64,000 nucleotides of DNA from Blastococcus colisei (lineage in GTDB: Bacteria > Actinomycetota > Actinomycetes > Mycobacteriales > Geodermatophilaceae): contig NZ_VFQE01000001.1 in NCBI RefSeq assembly GCF_006717095.1, positions 1,054,001 to 1,118,000 of the forward strand, written 5' to 3'. Both the position numbers and the translations under genes were made by a program. The notes under the pieces are model-generated. The model was not told the DNA's origin, made no database searches, and saw only the letters and a list, made by a program, of their open reading frames with translations. This document shows, in pieces, positions 59,528-64,000 of the stretch. Each line of letters starts with the position of its first letter. The stretch's first letter is position 1.

Positions 59528-62214
59528 CGTCCCAGACTGACTCACTCCCGCAGGCGGCAGCCGTCTCCTACCTGCGTGTCTCCACCAAGGAGCAGGCCGA
59601 GCGCGACGGCGACCCCGAGGGCTATTCGATCCCGGCGCAGCGGGACGCCAATCGCCGTAAGGCCGAAGCCCTCGGCGCGGTCATCACCGCCGAGTTCGTG
59701 GATCGGGGCGAGTCCGCCCGCTCGGCTCACCGGCCGGAGCTACAGCGGATGCTGGCGTACGTCTTGGAAAACCCGGTCGCCTTCGTCGTCGTCCACAAGG
59801 TCGACCGGCTGGCCCGCAACCGCATCGACGACGTCGAGATCAACCTGGCACTGCAGGAGGCCGGGGTGACGCTGGTGTCGGCTACCGAGAACATCGACGA
59901 GACGCCCAGCGGCATGCTGCTGCACGGGATCATGAGCACCATCGCCGAGTTCTACTCGCGCAACCTGGCCAACGAGGTCGTCAAGGGCATGAGCCAGAAG
60001 GCTCGCACCGGCGGCACGCCGAACCGGGCGCCGCTCGGCTACCGCAACGTCCGGGCCGTCAACGACGAGGGTCGCGAGGTCCGCACCATCGCAGTCGACC
60101 CTGAGCGCGGCCCGCTGATCACCTGGGCCTACCGGGCCTACGCCACCGGCAACTGGACGCTCCTCAAGCTGGCTGCTGAATTGGAAGTCCGCGGCCTGCG
60201 CACCGTCGCCACCCCGGCGCAGCCCAGCCGGCCGGTCCGGCCGAACATCGTCCACAAGATCCTGACCAGCCCCTACTACAAGGGCGAAGTCATCTGGCGC
60301 GGCGCCAGCTACCCCGGCCGGCACACCCCGCTGATCGATGAGGTGACTTGGCAGCGGGTGCAAACCGTGCTGTCGACGCACCGGGTGGGGGAGAAGCAGC
60401 GGGCCCACCCGCACTACCTGAAATCGACCGTCTTCTGCGGCACCTGCGGTAGCCGCTTTGTGGTCAACCTGTCGACAAACCGCTACGGCGCCAGCTACCC
60501 GTACTTCATGTGCCTCGGCCGACACCAGAAGCGGACTGGCTGCACCCAGAAGGCGCTGCTCATCGCGGCCGTGGAGGAGCGCGTCGAGGACTTCTACGCC
60601 GACGTTGAACTACCTGCCGAGCTGCGGGAGCAGATCGAGCGCTTCCTCCGCGACGAGCTCGCCACCTCCCGTGCCGCGGCCGAACGCGAGCACGGCGCGC
60701 TCACCACGCAGCGGCAGCGCCTGATCAACGAACGGGCCAAGCTGCTGCAGGCCCACTACGCCGGTGCCGTCCCGGTCGACCTGTTGAAGGTCGAACAGGA
60801 CCGCATCGCCGCGCAGCTGGCCCACATCGAGGACCGGCTGCAGCGCGCATCGGAGGCCGCGGAAACCGTTGAGGAGAGCCTGACACTGGCCCTCGACTTG
60901 CTCAGCGACTGCCACGAGGCTTACCGCCGGGCCAGCGACAGTGTCCGCCGGCTCTACAACCAGGCCTTTTTCGAGCAGATCTTTTTCTCCGACGAGGGGA
61001 TCAGCGCCGTCCTCGCCGAACCCTTCCGCACTCTCATCGGGCCGGAGGTCGTTCACGAGGTCCAGACGGGCACGGACGACGCCGACACGGCGGCCGAAGG
61101 GCCGGTGGAGACATCCGATGACGGCCTGGACACGTCGCCGGGCGCCTGGACGGCCGAGGACCTCCGCCTCATCCGGACCTCGCCGGTCCGGCCACCACGG
61201 GGCACAACGAAACAACCTGCGCCGCATTGGTCATGCGGCGCAGGTTGGAAACAACACACGTTGGTGCCCCCGGCAGGATTCGAACCTGCGCCCCTGCCTC
61301 CGGAGGGCAGTGCTCTATCCCCTGAGCTACGGGGGCTCGTCCGTTCGTGCGGGACGAACGCTATCAGCCGCCGGACGACGTCCGGACGCAGGCCCTCAGG
61401 GGGCCGGCAGCGGGGTGCCGCCGCGCGCCGCCAGCATGTCGGCCATCAGCGTCGTCTCGGCCGTCTGCGACTCGGCGATCGCATTCGCGAGGTTGCGCAC
61501 GACGTCGGTCTCGGCGTTCTCCTCGGCGTACTCGGCCATGCCCAGGCCACCCTGGTGGTGGCGGATCATGAGCCGGAGGAACTCCACGTCGAAGGCGTTT
61601 CCCGACAGCGACCGGAGCTGGGCGAGCTCTTCCTCCGTCGCCATCCCGGGCATGACTGCGGTGTCCACGTCCATGGCGTGGCCGGAGTGCCCGCCCGCGT
61701 GGTCCATCCAGCCCATGACCTCACCGCCGGTCGGGGAGTAGCCCCAGAGGGACAGCCAGCCCTGCATGCGGCCGACCTGGTTCGTCTGCGTCGTCCCGAT
61801 GTCGAACGCCAGTCCGCGGACGGCGGGGTCCTCGCTGCGGTCGAGGGCGGCGTTCGCCATCTCGACGCCCTGCAGGTGGTGGAGCGCCATGTCCCGGGAG
61901 AACCCGACGTCGACCGCACTGGGCTCGGCTGCGTCGTCCCGGCCGAGGCCCAGCGCCACTGCCAGCCCGCCGCCCAGCAGGACCAGCCCGACGGCGATGA
62001 CCGCCAGCAGGACCACCCGCAGAGGACTCCGGGTCGATGTCGGTTCGTCGGCCGTGGTCACGGTCCTCCTCGGTGTCGTCCGGTGCTCTGGCAGCGGGTC
62101 AGGGGGCGGCCGTCTCGGCCGGCGCCTCGGTGCCCGTCGCGCCGTCGGGCTCCTCGAGCAGCGGGTCCGCGGCGAACGTGGGGTTCTCGCAGCTGGCACC
62201 GGGCTCAGGAGTGA
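59524..62214 (+). CDS. Large serine recombinase; frame runs out of the island through tRNA-Arg
   Basis: The catalytic domain (about 13-165) has SYLRVSTKEQ with the nucleophile Ser20 and VVVHKVDRLARNRIDDVEIN. The recombinase domain follows (RAPLGYRN, ILTSPYYKGEVIWRG), then a zinc ribbon (Cys305, 308, 330, 340) and a coiled-coil arm (about 360-450). Recognisable sequence ends near residue 530-560. The frame then crosses the tRNA terminator at 61214, the tRNA itself from residue 580 (VPPAGFEPA, the telltale antisense tRNA translation), and the antisense of the DUF305 gene, stopping at 62214. The last 300 or so residues are therefore host sequence, not a domain. Confidence 0.85.
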   Translation: MTSQTDSLPQAAAVSYLRVSTKEQAERDGDPEGYSIPAQRDANRRKAEALGAVITAEFVDRGESARSAHRPELQRMLAYVLENPVAFVVVHKVDRLARNRIDDVEINLALQEAGVTLVSATENIDETPSGMLLHGIMSTIAEFYSRNLANEVVKGMSQKARTGGTPNRAPLGYRNVRAVNDEGREVRTIAVDPERGPLITWAYRAYATGNWTLLKLAAELEVRGLRTVATPAQPSRPVRPNIVHKILTSPYYKGEVIWRGASYPGRHTPLIDEVTWQRVQTVLSTHRVGEKQRAHPHYLKSTVFCGTCGSRFVVNLSTNRYGASYPYFMCLGRHQKRTGCTQKALLIAAVEERVEDFYADVELPAELREQIERFLRDELATSRAAAEREHGALTTQRQRLINERAKLLQAHYAGAVPVDLLKVEQDRIAAQLAHIEDRLQRASEAAETVEESLTLALDLLSDCHEAYRRASDSVRRLYNQAFFEQIFFSDEGISAVLAEPFRTLIGPEVVHEVQTGTDDADTAAEGPVETSDDGLDTSPGAWTAEDLRLIRTSPVRPPRGTTKQPAPHWSCGAGWKQHTLVPPAGFEPAPLPPEGSALSPELRGLVRSCGTNAISRRTTSGRRPSGGRQRGAAARRQHVGHQRRLGRLRLGDRIREVAHDVGLGVLLGVLGHAQATLVVADHEPEELHVEGVSRQRPELGELFLRRHPGHDCGVHVHGVAGVPARVVHPAHDLTAGRGVAPEGQPALHAADLVRLRRPDVERQSADGGVLAAVEGGVRHLDALQVVERHVPGEPDVDRTGLGCVVPAEAQRHCQPAAQQDQPDGDDRQQDHPQRTPGRCRFVGRGHGPPRCRPVLWQRVRGRPSRPAPRCPSRRRAPRAAGPRRTWGSRSWHRAQE
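61214..61246 (-). terminator. Intrinsic terminator of tRNA-Arg
   Basis: Perfect 14-base arms AACCTGCGCCGCAT (61214-61227) and its complement (61233-61246) enclose a 5-base loop. On the - strand it starts 16 bases after the tRNA CCA and is followed by GTTTCGTTG, a weak T tract. It belongs to the chromosome, so the island ends to its left. Confidence 0.85.
61262..61336 (-). tRNA. tRNA-Arg (anticodon CCG)
   Basis: A 72-base tRNA with CCA encoded. The acceptor GCCCCCG pairs with CGGGGGC; the D arm is GCTC-AGGGGATA-GAGC; the anticodon arm is CTGCC-CTCCGGA-GGCAG, giving CCG, which reads CGG arginine codons; the T arm is GCAGG-TTCGAAT-CCTGC. All stems are perfect. The 3' end faces the genomic island. 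Confidence 0.97.
61396..62061 (-). CDS. DUF305 family protein, membrane-anchored
   Basis: A 221-aa protein with an N-terminal membrane anchor (VVLLAVIAVGLVLLGGGLAV) and an extracytoplasmic DUF305 domain: FSRDMALHHLQGVEMANAAL, then LRLMIRHHQGGLGMAEYAEE. The paired HH motifs and Met-rich GHSGHAMDVDTAVMPGM suggest copper or other metal binding; the family is ferritin-like. GAGGA precedes the GTG at 62061. It follows the DUF3105 gene by 37 bases, so the two probably form an operon. Confidence 0.9.
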   Translation of the reverse strand: MTTADEPTSTRSPLRVVLLAVIAVGLVLLGGGLAVALGLGRDDAAEPSAVDVGFSRDMALHHLQGVEMANAALDRSEDPAVRGLAFDIGTTQTNQVGRMQGWLSLWGYSPTGGEVMGWMDHAGGHSGHAMDVDTAVMPGMATEEELAQLRSLSGNAFDVEFLRLMIRHHQGGLGMAEYAEENAETDVVRNLANAIAESQTAETTLMADMLAARGGTPLPAP

Positions 62215-62845
62215 ACTCGGCGTTCAGCGTGAGGAAGTCGGCGAACTGCTTGATGCGGATGTCGTCGACGCTGTCGACCTTGAGCTGGTGGCCCCACGAC
62301 TGGAGGGAGATGGGTGAGTCCAGCCCCTCGACGGGGGACAGCATCCGCCCGGACTCGTCCTCGACGAGCGCGGCAAGGGTGTCGATCTCGTCCTGCGAGA
62401 GAGCCTCGGGGTCGTAGGTGATCCAGACGGCGCCGTGCTCGAGGCTGTGCACGGCGTTCTCGTGCCGGATGTCGACGTCGTAGACCGTGCCCGTGCAGTC
62501 GGCCCAGTCCGGGGGCGGGGCGTGCGGACCACCCACCGGCGGCGACTGCTCGTAGTCGACCGGAGTGGTGACGTGCTCCGCGGACAGGTCGTCGTAGACC
62601 TGGACCCCGTCGATCTCGTCGACCGCCTCGACCCGGTTGGCGTTGGACTCGTTCACCTGGACCACGGCGTAGGTGATGACCGCGGCGGCGAACACCACCA
62701 CGGCGAGGGCGCCGGCGATAAGGCCCCAGGGCCGCTGCGGGGCGACGACGTTGGCCGCCGGACGGGTGCGTCCGCCCTTGCCGGCCGTGGCGCCCTTGCC
62801 GGCAGGCCTGCCGTTGCCGCTCGCGGGCTTGCGGTCCTTGGCCAA
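62099..62845 (-). CDS. DUF3105 family membrane-anchored protein
   Basis: A 248-aa protein. A basic cytoplasmic start is followed by one membrane helix (GLIAGALAVVVFAAAVITYAV) and a DUF3105 domain with YEQSPPVGGPHAPPPDWADC, then VHSLEHGAVWITYDP, the conserved His and Cys positions. Usually found beside DUF305 genes; function unknown, metal handling is possible. A TTG at 62845 after GGAGAGG gives the expected MAKDRK start. Confidence 0.88.
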   Translation of the reverse strand: MAKDRKPASGNGRPAGKGATAGKGGRTRPAANVVAPQRPWGLIAGALAVVVFAAAVITYAVVQVNESNANRVEAVDEIDGVQVYDDLSAEHVTTPVDYEQSPPVGGPHAPPPDWADCTGTVYDVDIRHENAVHSLEHGAVWITYDPEALSQDEIDTLAALVEDESGRMLSPVEGLDSPISLQSWGHQLKVDSVDDIRIKQFADFLTLNAEFTPEPGASCENPTFAADPLLEEPDGATGTEAPAETAAP

Positions 62846-63006
62846 GGCCTCTCCTCATGCTGACGTGACGCTTACGGGGGATGCGGGCACGGACGGCCCT
62901 CGCCGGACGAGTCTAGGTCGGGGCCCTGTGCAGACCCTGTGAGCGTGAGAATCCTGTGGCCGGGCGGGTCGACGGGGCAGCCGAGGCCGGTCAGTACGCT
63001 CGTGCG

Positions 63007-64000
63007 GTGACACCTGAGCAGCTGCGGAACGTCGTCCGGACCGTCGTGGCCGCGGCCGTCGACCGTGGCGCCCTCGCGGTCGAGGTGCCCGACGAGGTCG
63101 TGGTCGAGCGCCCGAAGAACCGGGCGCACGGCGACTACGCCACCAACATCGCCCTCCGGCTGGCCAAGGCCGCCGGCCGGCCGCCGCGCGAGGTGGCCGA
63201 GCTGCTGGCCGGCGACCTCGCCGCGCAGCCCGGCATCGCGGCGGTCGACGTCGCCGGCCCCGGCTTCCTCAACATCACCCTCGCCCAGGGCGCGCTCGGC
63301 CGGATCGCGGTCGACGCGGTCACGGCCGGGGCCGCGTACGGGCGAACCGAGGTGCTGGCCGGCCAGAGGCTCAACCTGGAGTTCGTCTCGTCGAACCCGA
63401 CGGGTCCGGTCCACATCGGCGGCACCCGCTGGGCGGCTGTGGGCGACGCACTGGGCCGGCTGCTCGAGGCCAGCGGTGCCGACGTCACCCGGGAGTTCTA
63501 CCTCAACGACGCCGGGGCGCAGATCGACCGGTTCGCCAAGAGCTTGCACGCCGCCGCGCTCGGCAGGCCCGTGCCGGAGGACGGGTACGCCGGGAGCTAC
63601 ATCGGGGAGATCGCCCGCCAGGTCGTGGCCCGTGAGCCCGGGCTGCTCGACCGGCCCGCCGACGAGCAGCTGGCGGTGTTCCGCGCCCACGGCGTGGAGC
63701 TGATGGTCGCGGAGATCCGCAGCTCGCTGGTCGCGCTCGGCGTCGAGTTCGACGTCTTCTTCTCCGAGACGAGCCTGCACGAGTCCGGAGCCCTGGAGAA
63801 GGCGGTGGCCCGGCTGCGCGAGCAGGGGCACGTCTTCGAGCATGACGGGGCCGTCTGGCTGCGGACGACGGACTTCGGCGACGACAAGGACCGGGTACTC
63901 ATCAGGGCCGACGGCGAGCCGACCTACTTCGCCGCCGACTGCGCCTACTACCTGGACAAGCGGGCCCGTGGCTTCGATCGCGTCGTGATCATGCTGGCCT
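63007..64000 (+). CDS. argS: Arginyl-tRNA synthetase, 3' end missing
   Basis: Class I synthetase that charges tRNA-Arg. The first 110 residues form the additional N-terminal domain (RPKNRAHGDYATNIALRLAK), then the HIGH region is LEFVSSNPTGPVHIGGTRWA. Later VLIRADGEPTYFAADCAYYL is also typical. The GTG at 63007 is preceded by another GTG at 63002 in a different frame. The window ends within the catalytic domain, before KMSKR. It lies in the same neighbourhood as tRNA-Arg, an arrangement seen in other Actinobacteria. Confidence 0.95.
   Translation, partial: MTPEQLRNVVRTVVAAAVDRGALAVEVPDEVVVERPKNRAHGDYATNIALRLAKAAGRPPREVAELLAGDLAAQPGIAAVDVAGPGFLNITLAQGALGRIAVDAVTAGAAYGRTEVLAGQRLNLEFVSSNPTGPVHIGGTRWAAVGDALGRLLEASGADVTREFYLNDAGAQIDRFAKSLHAAALGRPVPEDGYAGSYIGEIARQVVAREPGLLDRPADEQLAVFRAHGVELMVAEIRSSLVALGVEFDVFFSETSLHESGALEKAVARLREQGHVFEHDGAVWLRTTDFGDDKDRVLIRADGEPTYFAADCAYYLDKRARGFDRVVIMLA

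Larger units (their letters stand above)
35170..61200. mobile_element. Genomic island / integrative and conjugative element next to tRNA-Arg(CCG)
   Basis: Between the alpha/beta hydrolase gene and the tRNA-Arg terminator, housekeeping genes stop. The content is a serine recombinase, ImmR/ImmA-like regulators, a conjugation-type ATPase, replication-relaxation, methyltransferase and antirestriction genes, plus cargo. GC and codon use are uneven, with AT-richer patches near 35.7-36.1, 40.9-43.2 and 58.3-58.4 kb. Decayed and repeated HTH genes suggest several insertion events. Exact ends are not defined: serine recombinases leave only very short direct repeats, and I could not identify attL. The right end lies before the terminator at 61214. 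Confidence 0.75.

Noticed and set aside
35176-61212. CGTTGTGC present near both island ends as possible attachment sites
   Set aside because: The two copies are in inverted orientation and only 8 bases long; attL and attR should be direct. Probably chance.
61265-62214. C-terminal extension of the recombinase as a real domain
   Set aside because: It is the antisense translation of tRNA-Arg and the DUF305 gene, with no independent coding signal.

Overview
The window is GC-rich actinobacterial DNA. WhiB1, a PdtaS-type kinase, SigH/SigR with its zinc anti-sigma factor, bL37, nickel superoxide dismutase and a Kgd-type 2-oxoglutarate decarboxylase all occur, with GTG starts and gene orders close to Mycobacterium and Streptomyces. 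The best guess is Geodermatophilaceae (Blastococcus, Geodermatophilus or Modestobacter), but that family assignment is inference. No rRNA operon or CRISPR array was seen.

Bases 1 to 35,160 are core chromosome. In order: an SRAP protein (5' end missing), a fused membrane/spermidine-synthase protein, ybaK, sigH-rsrA with a self-recognised type promoter, a 24-residue bL37 gene, two biotin-enzyme relatives, a gene split by an in-frame amber codon, two small enzymes around an IS-like scar, pdtaS, whiB1, a diacylglycerol kinase, the psd-pssA phospholipid operon followed by GNAT and HAD genes, divergent sodN/sodX, malic enzyme, rtcB, two decayed genes (19.3-20.2 kb), kgd, an ankyrin protein, an ABC exporter, a universal stress protein, a class III adenylate cyclase, an ABC-F ATPase, and a class III PHA synthase cluster.

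Bases from about 35,170 to about 61,200 form a genomic island. GC falls and becomes uneven, and cargo and mobility genes replace housekeeping genes. The left half (35.2-51.1 kb) is cargo: HTH genes of a recombinase-associated type (one intact, one decayed, one at the left edge); a three-gene candidate conflict operon (58-aa protein, Rad50-like zinc-hook ATPase, SIR2-like protein); a truncated ImmA-like protease; a secreted SGNH hydrolase; an XRE regulator beside a 599-aa protein with a PD-(D/E)XK-like N-terminus; a two-helix membrane protein with stacked palindromes in its coding region; a YdbS/YdbT-like PH-domain pair; and an HTH-transmembrane protein. The right half (51.1-61.2 kb) is an integrative and conjugative module: an orphan integrase core-binding domain, small membrane proteins, a VirD4/TraG-like ATPase, a replication-relaxation protein, a DNA methyltransferase, an ArdA-like antirestriction protein, a ribbon-helix-helix protein, an ImmR/ImmA-like pair and a large serine recombinase.

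The recombinase frame does not stop inside the island. It reads through the terminator and body of a chromosomal tRNA-Arg(CCG) gene and on to 62,214, which places the right junction beside that tRNA. The chromosome resumes with tRNA-Arg, a DUF305 protein, a DUF3105 protein and argS, which runs off the window end.

The most promising unexplained system is the 35.8-39.9 kb operon. Its genes are arranged like a sensor ATPase plus NAD-consuming effector, and a strong -10 box with an adjacent inverted repeat precedes it.
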